Assembly (NCBI RefSeq): GCF_000411295.1
Contig: NZ_KE150421.1
Location: 559,324 to 623,323 of the forward strand
Source: Paenisporosarcina sp. HGH0030
GTDB taxonomy: Bacteria > Bacillota > Bacilli > Bacillales_A > Planococcaceae
Direction: 5' to 3'
Length of the DNA: 64,000 nt
Part shown: positions 50,258 through 58,107 of the stretch, piece after piece
How the letters are laid out: each line of letters begins with the position of its first letter
Numbering within the stretch: the first letter of the stretch is position 1
Translations under genes and position numbers: made by a program
Notes under the pieces: generated by a model
Database searches by the model: none
Told to the model about the DNA's origin: nothing
Seen by the model: the letters and a program-made list of their open reading frames with translations, nothing else

Positions 50258-50917
50258 TTAGATATCCAATTTTATAGTTTTCGCTTTTTCAACGTGTTCA
50301 CCCACGCCATCAAGAACATCACTTGTTAGAATTTCAATTGACTTAATATCATTTGTGTTTTCCAAAATAAACCCCATACTGCCTTTCTTAACATCATTTC
50401 TTTGTATTTCACCAGTCATTTCTTCGAGAAAAATGTCTTCTTCCCATGTTTTCAGCTCACCTTTATTCGTCTTAACAAAAGCAACTGGTGTGAATTTTAT
50501 GTCCTTATCAGATGTATTTTTAACTTCAATTCCTACTTTAATAAAATCAAACTCTTCTTCATGAGTATAGGAATGGAAAAAGTCAATCATGCTGTAATCC
50601 GGAACGAAATGTAGCAACTTAGCATCTTTTAAAACCATTTCAACCCCACCTATATTAACTGTCTTATTTAAGAGTTTATATGATTTTAAAGTGAGTTCGC
50701 CTTTGGCATCGGTAACGGTTTCTCCAACTGTCACAAGATTAATGTCATCCGTTATTTGAGGATTCGGGACATATACATCTTCTTGTACATTAAGTTTTTT
50801 TTCCGTTTGGTCGATAGTTTTGACCTGATTCTCAGTAGCTTTGTCCTCGGTGGTATATACTGATGAACAGCCTGAAAGAACTAATAATAGAATCAAGAAA
50901 AACAAGTATCTCTTCAT
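50258..50917 (-). CDS. DUF4352-like lipoprotein
   Basis: 219 residues from the ATG behind AGGGGG (36 nt inside the longest frame). Signal peptide LFFLILLLVLSGC with lipobox LSGC. The C-terminal 130 residues have the immunoglobulin-like DUF4352 pattern (FIKVGIEVKNTSDKDIKFTP). Outer-face membrane lipoprotein of unknown function, same direction as phoA just upstream. Confidence 0.7.
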   Translation of the reverse strand: MKRYLFFLILLLVLSGCSSVYTTEDKATENQVKTIDQTEKKLNVQEDVYVPNPQITDDINLVTVGETVTDAKGELTLKSYKLLNKTVNIGGVEMVLKDAKLLHFVPDYSMIDFFHSYTHEEEFDFIKVGIEVKNTSDKDIKFTPVAFVKTNKGELKTWEEDIFLEEMTGEIQRNDVKKGSMGFILENTNDIKSIEILTSDVLDGVGEHVEKAKTIKLDI

Positions 50918-50937
50918 AGGAATCCCCCTAGCATAAT

Positions 50938-50970
50938 AAAACACCCGTCGCATTTAGCAACGGGCTATTT
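50938..50970 (-). terminator. Terminator after phoA
   Basis: Reading the minus strand, AGCCCGTTGC pairs with GCGACGGGT and is followed by GTTTTATT. It lies between the alkaline phosphatase stop and the lipoprotein start. Confidence 0.75.
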
Positions 50971-50981
50971 TATTGTATCTG

Positions 50982-52376
50982 TTATTTTTTATTTTTTGTT
51001 TTATCTAAAAGATCAAAGATAATTTTGGCATTGTCTGTATTATCAATTTGTCCTGCCAATCGTTCTTTGTAAGGTCCGTAGGCAAATACTGGCACGTCTT
51101 CACCAGTGTGACCACCAGTTGTCCAGCCTGTATGAGAACGCTCATCAAAGATTTTTTCGATTGCATTATCGATATCAGTGACTTTTTTAGTCGTTGCAGC
51201 ATCTTTAACAGATTGGATTTCTTGTGCTGTTAATGCTAATAGATTTTGATCTATATACGTTTTTAATGTCTTTTCAACATCTTCACCTTTAGCAATTTCA
51301 GCTGCCATAAAGTCTGGTGTGCGCTTAGCTGCTTTAATAGGCTGAGCAAACCAGTTATAAATTCCATCAGAACCAATAGAGTATCCGCCAGTTGAATGGT
51401 CAGCTGTAATAACAACTAATGTATGTTTGTCCTTTTTAGCAAAATCAATAGCGGCCTTCGCAGCTTTTTCAAAGTCTGCCATTTCACTCATTGCTCCAAC
51501 TATATCATTATCATGACCGGCCCAGTCTACCTGGCTTCCTTCAACCATTAAGAAGAAACCATCTTTATCCTTGCTTAAACGTTGAATAGCTGATGTCGTC
51601 ATATCTTGAAGAGAGGGAACTTCTTCTGTACGATCAATCATTTTAGGGAGACCGCCAGATGCAAACAATCCAAGAACCTGTCCTTTTTTATCTTTTGAAA
51701 GTTCCTCTTTGTTTGTTACATAACTATATCCGGATTTTTTGAATTCTTCTGTAAGATTGCGGTCAGGACGAACAAAATTTGAAGAACCGCCACCAAGGAG
51801 AACGTCAATTTTATGTTTGCCATTTATTAATTCATCGTAATAGTCATCAGCAATTGCATTCATATTTTTACGGTTTTCATCGTGTGCACCAAATGATGCT
51901 GGTGTTGCATGGGTTATTTCAGAAGTAGCGACAAGGCCAGTTGCTTTTCCATTTTCTTTGGCAGCCTCTAAAACGGTTTTCACTTCTGATTTATCGTTAT
52001 CGACCCCAATTGCTGCATTATATGTTTTTACGCCAGCAGACATAGCTGTCGCAGCGGAAGCCGAATCAGTTATGTTTTGTGTTGGATCTTCCGGATAAGT
52101 CATCTGTTGTCCTATGAGATATTTATCAAATACTGTTCTTTCTACAACATTTGTTGAAGGATCATCATTAAAATAACGATAACCTGAAGTATAGGTTGAC
52201 CCCATCCCATCCCCGATTAAGAAAATAACGTTTTTTATTTCCTTGTTTTCATTGCTTCTCTCTTTTTCTTCAGCTTGTACGTTGATACTGGTAATTGATG
52301 CAGCCAAACCACCTAATGCAAGAGTTGATACAACACAGATTGGAAGTAGCTTTTTCGTTATTTTAGTTTTAACCAT
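50982..52376 (-). CDS. phoA: Secreted alkaline phosphatase
   Basis: About 464 residues from the ATG behind GGAGG (18 nt inside the longest frame). Signal peptide LPICVVSTLALGGLAASIT, cut near residue 35. Active-site motifs: FLIGDGMGSTY (metal Asp), TDSASAATAMSAG (nucleophile Ser), VVITADHSTGGY (metal Asp/His) and HTGEDVPVFAYG (metal His). A two-zinc/magnesium phosphomonoesterase that frees phosphate outside the cell, equivalent to Bacillus PhoA/PhoB. A likely Pho box lies upstream. Confidence 0.9.
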   Translation of the reverse strand: MVKTKITKKLLPICVVSTLALGGLAASITSINVQAEEKERSNENKEIKNVIFLIGDGMGSTYTSGYRYFNDDPSTNVVERTVFDKYLIGQQMTYPEDPTQNITDSASAATAMSAGVKTYNAAIGVDNDKSEVKTVLEAAKENGKATGLVATSEITHATPASFGAHDENRKNMNAIADDYYDELINGKHKIDVLLGGGSSNFVRPDRNLTEEFKKSGYSYVTNKEELSKDKKGQVLGLFASGGLPKMIDRTEEVPSLQDMTTSAIQRLSKDKDGFFLMVEGSQVDWAGHDNDIVGAMSEMADFEKAAKAAIDFAKKDKHTLVVITADHSTGGYSIGSDGIYNWFAQPIKAAKRTPDFMAAEIAKGEDVEKTLKTYIDQNLLALTAQEIQSVKDAATTKKVTDIDNAIEKIFDERSHTGWTTGGHTGEDVPVFAYGPYKERLAGQIDNTDNAKIIFDLLDKTKNKK

Positions 52377-52434
52377 CTGATTAACCTCCACCATTCAATT
52401 TAATATGATAACAAGTTTTACTATAAAGGTAGAT

Positions 52435-52472
52435 TGTTAATATCCTATTAAACCAAAGTAAAAGTAAGTTAA
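52435..52472 (-). promoter_or_regulatory. Possible Pho box of phoA
   Basis: On the minus strand four T-rich hexamers of the TTAACA type recur at 10-12 bp spacing: TTAACT, TTTACT, TTTAAT and TTAACA. This is the arrangement bound by PhoP in Bacillus. A -10-like TATAGT lies about 20 bp downstream. Predicts induction by phosphate starvation. Confidence 0.5.
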
Positions 52473-52584
52473 GATGATGTAAATCTACAATATTCATTGA
52501 GTAACATTTGAAAAATAGGAGGGCTAACGATGCCCCAGGTGTCATAGTACTTGAAATGGTCATTATTTTACTGGATGTCTTATG

Positions 52585-52658
52585 GGAGCGTTGATCCAAG
52601 AAGGGATTAGCGTTTTTTTATTAAAATTTTTTCTAAAGAGGCAGGTTAGTTTAAGAAA
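52585..52658 (+). repeat. GGATTAA-type terminator and relic B half-site
   Basis: GCGTTGATCC / GGGATTAGCG with seven T (52585-52619), then a B relic TCTAAA-GAGGCAG-GTTAGTTTAAG (52629-52658). Shows that the array once extended beyond 49.3 kb. Confidence 0.7.
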
Positions 52659-52700
52659 AAACTTTTCTGTACTTGTTTCTTGATTACTCATTATTGAAAG

Positions 52701-52759
52701 TTGACATAAAACAAAAGTAAGAATAAACTGAATTTAACGTAAAAAAATTATTTTTACGT
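52701..52759 (+). promoter_or_regulatory. Promoter and palindromic operator of the HTH-clpP operon
   Basis: -35 TTGACA (52701-52706), 17-bp spacer, -10 TAAACT (52724-52729). Between it and the GGAGG ribosome binding site lies the palindrome ACGTAAAAA/TTTTTACGT (52737-52759), well placed as an operator for the first gene's own product. Confidence 0.6.
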
Positions 52760-52771
52760 GGAGGTAATAAC

Positions 52772-53371
52772 ATGAACATAAATAAAGCAAAGAAAATGCT
52801 TGTTACTGAAACGGAACAATTGATGATGATTCGAAATTCGTTCAAATTGGAAATTTTGCAGCATTTGATTTACCCTCATTCTGCCAGCGAAGTGGCAAAG
52901 TTTATGAACCAAAGCCCTCAAAAGATGAATTATCATTTCAAGAAGCTCGAAAATGCGGGATTAATATGGAAAGTGGGAACACGCAACATACGGAACTTGG
53001 TTGAGGTACTTTATGAATCAGTAGCCGAGCAATACGTTGTGACGGAAAAAACAGATATTCAAACTGAATTTATCCAGCAATTAAAAGATCAGGGTCCATT
53101 GATGCATTTGTATGATTTGTCTGAGCAAATCAAAAAGGATACCGTCGAATTACTAAACATTGTAGATGATGCAGTTCATGTCCCGAGTGCCGCGTTGGAT
53201 TTTCAAGTTCAATTTGTGAATGAAGATGAGCGCAAAGAGTTTTTGAACAAGTATATCGAGTTGGTTCACGATCTGGTTTCAAAATATCAGTCAGAAAAAT
53301 CAACAGAAAACATTCATTTTAAAGCGCTAATGGCTGTATATCCAAAGATAAATGAAGGAGGAAAAGCTTAA
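52772..53371 (+). CDS. ArsR-like winged-helix regulator
   Basis: 199 residues, ATG after GGAGG. HTH at residues 15-75 (FKLEILQHLIYPHSASEVAKFM and QKMNYHFKKLENAGLI), followed by a helical C-terminal domain of the type seen in YceI- or heat-responsive ArsR-like regulators. First gene of a three-gene operon with a small protein and a ClpP paralogue; the next ATG overlaps this gene's end region. Probably an autoregulator controlling the protease. Confidence 0.8.
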   Translation: MNINKAKKMLVTETEQLMMIRNSFKLEILQHLIYPHSASEVAKFMNQSPQKMNYHFKKLENAGLIWKVGTRNIRNLVEVLYESVAEQYVVTEKTDIQTEFIQQLKDQGPLMHLYDLSEQIKKDTVELLNIVDDAVHVPSAALDFQVQFVNEDERKEFLNKYIELVHDLVSKYQSEKSTENIHFKALMAVYPKINEGGKA

Positions 53372-53545
53372 ATGAGTAAGGTTATGTTTGAAAATGAAAA
53401 AGTGGTGTACATTCCTTCGGAAAAAACTGTTCAAGAACAGACACAAATTCATACGGTAGGTACAGAGAGTCGCAAAGTCGAGATTCGGCAGGTTTCTTCC
53501 GGGTTTGGCGAAAGAAATTCTATAAAAATTCAAATGGCAGCATAA
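53372..53545 (+). CDS. 57-residue hypothetical protein in the clpP operon
   Basis: The ATG directly follows the regulator's stop; ribosome binding site GGAGG within that gene's end. The next gene's ribosome binding site (AAGGAGG) overlaps its stop codon, so the three genes are tightly coupled. Small and hydrophilic ([20 protein letters not shown]). No family recognised; possibly a ClpP adaptor or substrate by position only. Confidence 0.65.
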   Translation: MSKVMFENEKVVYIPSEKTVQEQTQIHTVGTESRKVEIRQVSSGFGERNSIKIQMAA

Positions 53546-53558
53546 GGAGGTCAAACAA

Positions 53559-54137
53559 ATGAGCAATGTTCCATTTGTGGTTGAAAAAAGTAACAGTGAT
53601 GAAAGGTCTTACGATATTTATTCTAGATTGTTAAAGGATCGTATCATTCTAATCAGTGGTGAAATTGATGATTTGCTGGCAAGTAAAGTAATTGCACAGC
53701 TTCTATTCTTAAGTGGAGACAATCCTAATGAAGATATTCAACTATATATCAATTCACCTGGAGGATCTGTTACCGCAGGTTTTGCCATTTATGACACGAT
53801 GCAGCATATTAAACCGGATGTCAGTACAACTTGCGTAGGAATGGCTGCATCCATGGGTGCATTTTTGCTTATCGGAGGGGAGTTGGGCAAAAGGTATGCC
53901 ATGCCCAATAGCGAAGTTATGCTCCACCAACCTTTAGGGGGAGTTAGGGGGCAAGCTGCGGTTATGGATATCCATGCAAGGCACATTCTTGAAACGAGAA
54001 CTCGTATGAACCGCATTATGTCTGAGCGTTCTAAAGTATCAATCGAAAAAATGAATGAACTGACAGATCGCGATCGTTTTTTCTTTGCCGAGGAAGCAAA
54101 AGAATTGGGATTGATTGATATCATCTTAAGTAAATAA
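53559..54137 (+). CDS. clpP: ClpP-type protease subunit (paralogue)
   Basis: 192 residues, the usual ClpP length. Catalytic triad visible: Ser near 98 in [11 protein letters not shown], His near 123 in MLHQPLGG and Asp near 172 in [23 protein letters not shown] is the oxyanion strand. It forms tetradecameric chambers fed by ClpX/ClpC-type ATPases. No propeptide of length. The dedicated regulator and small partner suggest this is an accessory ClpP rather than the housekeeping one; that is inference, since the rest of the genome is not visible. Confidence 0.88.
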   Translation: MSNVPFVVEKSNSDERSYDIYSRLLKDRIILISGEIDDLLASKVIAQLLFLSGDNPNEDIQLYINSPGGSVTAGFAIYDTMQHIKPDVSTTCVGMAASMGAFLLIGGELGKRYAMPNSEVMLHQPLGGVRGQAAVMDIHARHILETRTRMNRIMSERSKVSIEKMNELTDRDRFFFAEEAKELGLIDIILSK

Positions 54138-54205
54138 TAATTTCCAGAAGAGTTTCCTACTTCTGGAAAAGGAAGTTAACAGACATTGAGAACTGGCGCT
54201 AACGT

Positions 54206-54232
54206 CTTATAATTCAACGGGTGCTGTTCAAG
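54206..54232 (+). repeat. Relic A half-site
   Basis: AATTCAAC-GGGTGC-TGTTCAAGAA; left box shortened. A faint trace of the array. Confidence 0.45.
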
Positions 54233-54357
54233 AAACAGTCATAATATTTATAAATGATTAAACTTTCCTGTTTATTGTTCCTCTAAAAAACCGTTGGCGC
54301 GAACTGAACTGCCCCATAAAAGTTAGACACCAATCTAACTTTTATGGGGTGTTTATT

Positions 54358-54864
54358 TTGGCCAAATTTACAAAAGAACAAAAAATTTCAGCAGTTAAAC
54401 GATACTTGGATGGCAACGAGGGATATTCAACTCTCTCAAAAGAAATTGGTGTGTCACAAGTTATTCTTCGAGAGTGGGTTGGACTTTACAAGGTTTGGGG
54501 TCCTGACATCTTTGATGTATCCTATACAACGTATTCTGCAGAGTTTAAACTGGAGGTACTAAACAATATGGCGGATACAGAAAGTTCTTCTCTCGATATT
54601 GCGGTCGAATATGGCATTACCTCACCAGCAATGATTAGAAGTTGGAGAAGAGCCTTCGAAAAAGAAGGTTACGACGCCCTGTTTCCCAATAGAAAGGTTC
54701 GTCCTCCTATGAAAAAGAAATCAGAAGATAAGAAAGAGTTAACAGAGATTGATCAGTTGAAGGAGAAGGTCAAACTTTTAGAGATGGAAAACGCGTACCT
54801 AAAAAAGTTGAAAGCTTTGGTTCAAGAACAGGAAAGGTCACAAATAAAATCAAGACGCAAGTAA
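54358..54864 (+). CDS. IS3-family transposase OrfA
   Basis: About 168 residues (TTG 54358 behind TATGGGG; GTG 54349 also possible). Two HTH segments ([19 protein letters not shown] and [19 protein letters not shown]) for binding the ends and a C-terminal coiled coil ([20 protein letters not shown]). Its 3' end overlaps the orfB frame, which lies at -1, so a fusion transposase made by programmed frameshifting is expected. Confidence 0.88.
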   Translation: MAKFTKEQKISAVKRYLDGNEGYSTLSKEIGVSQVILREWVGLYKVWGPDIFDVSYTTYSAEFKLEVLNNMADTESSSLDIAVEYGITSPAMIRSWRRAFEKEGYDALFPNRKVRPPMKKKSEDKKELTEIDQLKEKVKLLEMENAYLKKLKALVQEQERSQIKSRRK

Positions 54865-54908
54865 TCCTTGAACTGAAGCATCTCTACCAGGTCACCGACC
54901 TTATTAAA

Positions 54909-55703
54909 GTGGCCAGTATCAAACGGAGTGTCTATTACTACTGGGAACAGCGGTTGAATGCGCCAGACAAATATGAACTGGTAAAGAAGGCCATCACGGA
55001 GATCTACCACGAGCATAAGGGACGTTACGGGTATCGACGTATCACGATAGAACTCGAAAACAGAGGCTTCAAACATAATCCCAAGACCATCCTTCGTCTC
55101 ATGAATGACATGGGACTGAAGTGCCTGGTCCGTATGAAAAAGTACCGTTCTTACAAAGGGAATGTCGGTCATATCGCTCCAAATCATCTGAATCGTGATT
55201 TCCGTGCGGATAAAATGAACCAGAAGTGGGTCACGGACGTGACAGAGTTCCACCTGTTTGGAGAGAAACGCTACCTGTCACCCATCATGGATCTGTGCAA
55301 TGGGGAAATCATCGCTTTCAAGGTCATGGCACGCCCAGTATATGAACTCGTAAGTGATATGTTAGATCAGGCTTTGGAAAAGTTGTGTCCTGAGGATAAC
55401 GTCATCCTCCACTCAGATCAAGGCTGGCATTATCAACATGCGAAATTCGTCAAGACACTCGATGCACACGGCATCACCCAGAGCATGTCCCGTAAGGGAA
55501 ACTGTCTCGACAACGCAGCCATGGAGAGTTTCTTTGCCATCTTGAAGTCCGAACTTCTCTATCTGCAAGACTTTCGAGACATCGCTCATTTTGAGAGAGA
55601 ACTGGACGAGTTTATGGATTACTACAACAACAAGCGTATCAAGGCAAAATTAAAGAACCTGAGCCCAGTGAAATACCGGAGTCAGGTCCTTAAATCTGCA
55701 TAA
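54909..55703 (+). CDS. IS3-family transposase OrfB (DDE integrase core)
   Basis: 264 residues. HTH_21 segment [18 protein letters not shown], then the rve catalytic core with the DDE triad: Asp in [10 protein letters not shown], Asp in [11 protein letters not shown] and Glu in [14 protein letters not shown]. Ends in the typical [20 protein letters not shown]. The frame is open further upstream into orfA (to about 54835), in line with translation as an OrfAB fusion. Confidence 0.92.
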   Translation: MASIKRSVYYYWEQRLNAPDKYELVKKAITEIYHEHKGRYGYRRITIELENRGFKHNPKTILRLMNDMGLKCLVRMKKYRSYKGNVGHIAPNHLNRDFRADKMNQKWVTDVTEFHLFGEKRYLSPIMDLCNGEIIAFKVMARPVYELVSDMLDQALEKLCPEDNVILHSDQGWHYQHAKFVKTLDAHGITQSMSRKGNCLDNAAMESFFAILKSELLYLQDFRDIAHFERELDEFMDYYNNKRIKAKLKNLSPVKYRSQVLKSA

Positions 55704-55804
55704 TTTTCATGTTTAACTTTTTTGGTTCAGTTCAGAACACGCCAACGGTTTTTTAGCTTTCCTTATTAATCGGGATTATTGAGAAGTACCTGCATTCACC
55801 AGAA

Positions 55805-56023
55805 AATAATGGCAAGTCTGGTGCAGTAACAAGAGCAGAATTAATCTCCCATAAGTGCTACCCATATTGGGTGCGACAGACTGTGATGCACCGTGGTCGT
55901 TGGTGTCAGACTCACGGGAGGGCTTTACCGCACCATAGTTCAGCGACCTTCATCTCCTAGCCGTAGTAATTTATACGGCTGGTTATTGCGATGCATGGGT
56001 GCAAACGGGGGAGGTTAGTTGTG
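55805..56023 (+). repeat. Second repeat family, copy 2, ending at a relic cassette site
   Basis: Shares ordered blocks with 49096-49280: GAATTAATCTCC, GTCAGA, GAGGGCTTTACCGCACCATAG with TTCAGCGACC, and TTGCGATGCATGG. An extra stem is inserted after the first block. Ends in GGTGCAAACGGGGGAGGTTAGTT, a relic of a site. No coding frame. Confidence 0.65.
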
Positions 56024-56123
56024 AAATTTTGTTCTTTAAATTGGAACTTATTTGAATTTTAACCGTATGAAGTAAAGGATAGCTATCACCGAAAGCCGAA
56101 TTTTAGGAAAACCACTACGATGA

Positions 56124-56642
56124 TTGTGGTATTTCATACAGAAAGGCAATGAAATAACAGTTGAGCTGATTTTTACTGAAGTTTTTTGGAAAAGCGTAAA
56201 ACGGGGAGGGAAATGTATCTTTGAACAACAGTTTTATCATAAAGTAGCGAAATCACCTGCGAAATTTTTAATATTTACAATCATCATTATTCTTTTTTTT
56301 ACGGGAATCACATTTACGTTTGTGATTCCTGGATTGAAGGGATTTAGTTTGTATATTATGATTGTTTCTTTATTGATATATTTTGTGGTTGCGAACATAT
56401 TTGTAGGGCTATCTAAAGAAAGAATATGGTTTGTCTTTATTGGCAGCTTGATTTTAAGTAGCCTTGGGATGGGATGGCGTTTATGGCTTGAATGGGGAGA
56501 ATATAGTTTAGTTGAACATATGAATCCAGTAGTTTACGTTGGTTACCCAAGTATTATCGCTTTCATCATTACAGCAATTTATAGCTTTAGTAGTTCGTAT
56601 TTGGAAAGAAAGTTAAATGAAAAAAAGCGATCTGTGTTTTGA
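56124..56642 (+). CDS. Four-helix membrane protein
   Basis: Up to 172 residues; four helices (about 49-69, 77-95, 103-121, 138-157) and a basic C-terminus (LERKLNEKKRSVF). The start is unclear: TTG 56124 has no ribosome binding site. A GGGAGGG at 56208 is followed only by out-of-frame ATG/TTG codons, so the real start may be non-standard or lost. No family recognised. Confidence 0.5.
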   Translation: MWYFIQKGNEITVELIFTEVFWKSVKRGGKCIFEQQFYHKVAKSPAKFLIFTIIIILFFTGITFTFVIPGLKGFSLYIMIVSLLIYFVVANIFVGLSKERIWFVFIGSLILSSLGMGWRLWLEWGEYSLVEHMNPVVYVGYPSIIAFIITAIYSFSSSYLERKLNEKKRSVF

Positions 56643-56751
56643 TAGGTAGTATTCGTGGACGTTTCTGTATTAGGCAGAATGCTCTTTCGCTAACTGGCAG
56701 AATTCCTGTGTACACGAATATTGCTAATCGTTATGAATGAAGATCGTATGT

Positions 56752-56786
56752 CTTTAATTAAGTAACGGGTGCTTTACTTTAATAGA
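56752..56786 (+). repeat. Relic A half-site
   Basis: TTTAATTAAGTAAC-GGGTGC-TTTACTTTAATAG; no terminator stem remains. Confidence 0.6.
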
Positions 56787-56805
56787 ACGGTTTAGGAGGA
56801 ATGAT

Positions 56806-57045
56806 ATGAAAAATATTATACAAATTTTGTTGGGAATCACCGTTATTGGTTTGGCTACATACTCACTAATATCTCCTGAATATGACTATATATTACTTCC
56901 AATAATGAACTTGGTAATGGCTTTACTACTTGCAGTGATAGGTTTATCTGTAATGAAAGATAATCATAAAAATGTAGGTATATTATTGTTGGTTACGTCT
57001 GGACTTTTATTTGTTGTTGCAAGTGCTAAACTTATTTTCGACTAA
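56806..57045 (+). CDS. DUF3953 membrane protein, cassette gene (second of two)
   Basis: 79 residues, ATG after AGGAGG. Three helices; IIQILLGITVIGLATYSLIS and LAVIGLSVMKDNHKNVGI match the protein at 33384 in pattern. The stop codon is the TAA of the following site's GACTAAC. It is the last complete cassette before the biotin operon. Confidence 0.7.
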   Translation: MKNIIQILLGITVIGLATYSLISPEYDYILLPIMNLVMALLLAVIGLSVMKDNHKNVGILLLVTSGLLFVVASAKLIFD

Positions 57046-57095
57046 CGGATGCCATGGTCAAGTAGAGCAACGTCATTTGAGACGTTGCTTTTTTT
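57035..57095. repeat. Relic A half-site joined to a recombinase-type terminator
   Basis: TTCGACTAAC-GGATGC-CATGGTCAAG, then the stem AGCAACGTC/GACGTTGCT with T-run (57065-57095). The junction reproduces that at 28550-28616 beside the complete recombinase. Confidence 0.75.
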
Positions 57096-57272
57096 ATATT
57101 TAAAAAGTAATTCCGATAAAACTTCTTCAGCAGCCTTCAGGTTAGTAGAAAACATAAACTCAAAGATCGCTTTCTCGATAGCAAAAGTTCGATTTACCTT
57201 TACCTTTCGGTTAAAAATTTGGGTATTTTCTCCCTTTTTATTTGAAAAATCATCCATTATTCTATTTTTCAA
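57096..57272 (-). pseudogene. Decayed relative of the array recombinase
   Basis: On the minus strand FAIEKAIFEFMFST matches LPIEKAIFELMFSTG of the recombinase at 28617, but the frame is broken on both sides. Nearby plus-strand DNA still aligns with its 3' end (AAAGTAATTCCGATAA) and with sequence upstream (TTTCGGTTAAA, TTGGGTAT). Large internal deletions remove most of the catalytic domain. Confidence 0.75.
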
Positions 57273-57340
57273 TGATTTTTTATAAGTACGTAATATGTAA
57301 TTTGATTCAATTATTTCATAAATCTTTTAATTAAAACTCA

Positions 57341-57379
57341 ACTTGTGTTAACCTATTAATTAATTAGGTTAACACAAGT
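57341..57379 (+). promoter_or_regulatory. BirA (biotin) operator
   Basis: The perfect palindrome ACTTGTGTTAACCTA / TAGGTTAACACAAGT with an 8-9 bp centre fits the Bacillales BirA box TGTTAAC-N-GTTAACA. It sits just upstream of bioD. Biotin-loaded BirA should repress the bio genes here. Confidence 0.88.
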
Positions 57380-57426
57380 CTTTTTTAGGTTAATCTTTAA
57401 GATAATAGGAAAATGAGGGAATTACA

Positions 57427-58107
57427 TTGCAACATTTTTGGGTGGTAGGTACTGATACAGATGTTGGAAAAACGTTTATCACAACAGTATTCATGCGTCA
57501 TCTCCAAATGCAGGGACATAGAGTAATACCTTACAAACCTGTACAAACGGGTGAAGTCATGGATAAAGGTCGCTATTATTATCAGGACACAACCAGTTAT
57601 TTAGAATATAGCTTACATCCCTTAGCTCAAGAGGCACTGAATACATACTCTTTTTCGACACCTGCATCACCGCATTTTTCAGCGGAACTTGAAGGGGAAA
57701 CTATAAAAGAAGACAGGCTGCTTAAAGCGATTGAAAAGTTAAAACTAGAATATGACACGGTTATTTGTGAGGGGGCTGGAGGACTATATGTGCCACTTCA
57801 TTCGGATACTACTTTGACATTGTTAGATGTTATCCAGCAATCAGCACTTCCTGTCATACTCGTAGCAAATACGAAGCTCGGCACAATCAATCACACTTTG
57901 TTGTCTGTAAATGCGCTGAAGGCACGTAATATCGAAATACTAGGTATTGTGTTCAACAAATTCGAGCAGAGTGCATTAGAAAAAAATAATATCGACACAA
58001 TACGTCGATTTACCGCTGTTCCATACGTGGTAATTGAGGCGAATCGTACGATTGAAAGCTTTGATGATGAATCGGTTTTTGAAAGGTTGTTGACCGATGA
58101 CATATAA
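57427..58107 (+). CDS. bioD: Dethiobiotin synthetase
   Basis: 226 residues, TTG start after GAGGGA. P-loop [14 protein letters not shown] at residues 5-19, then [11 protein letters not shown] near 115 and [13 protein letters not shown] near 150. It closes the ureido ring of 7,8-diaminopelargonate with CO2 and ATP. Overlaps bioA by 11 bp. Confidence 0.93.
   Translation: MQHFWVVGTDTDVGKTFITTVFMRHLQMQGHRVIPYKPVQTGEVMDKGRYYYQDTTSYLEYSLHPLAQEALNTYSFSTPASPHFSAELEGETIKEDRLLKAIEKLKLEYDTVICEGAGGLYVPLHSDTTLTLLDVIQQSALPVILVANTKLGTINHTLLSVNALKARNIEILGIVFNKFEQSALEKNNIDTIRRFTAVPYVVIEANRTIESFDDESVFERLLTDDI

Larger units (their letters stand above)
54305..55734 (+). mobile_element. IS3-family insertion sequence
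   Basis: About 1430 bp with imperfect terminal inverted repeats. The left end begins TGAACTGCCCCATAAAAGTT and the right end, read inward, TGAACTGAACCAAAAAAGTT. GAAC flanks both ends (54301-54304, 55735-55738), a 4-bp target duplication. It carries overlapping orfA and orfB as in the IS150-like group. It split a perfect terminator in its loop. Both frames are intact, so it may be active. Confidence 0.9.
54288..55752 (+). terminator. Terminator interrupted by the insertion sequence
   Basis: AAAAAACCGTTGGCG lies just left of the element and CGCCAACGGTTTTTT just right. Without the insertion they form a perfect stem with a loop around GAAC and a T-run, presumably the terminator of the clpP operon. 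Confidence 0.75.
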
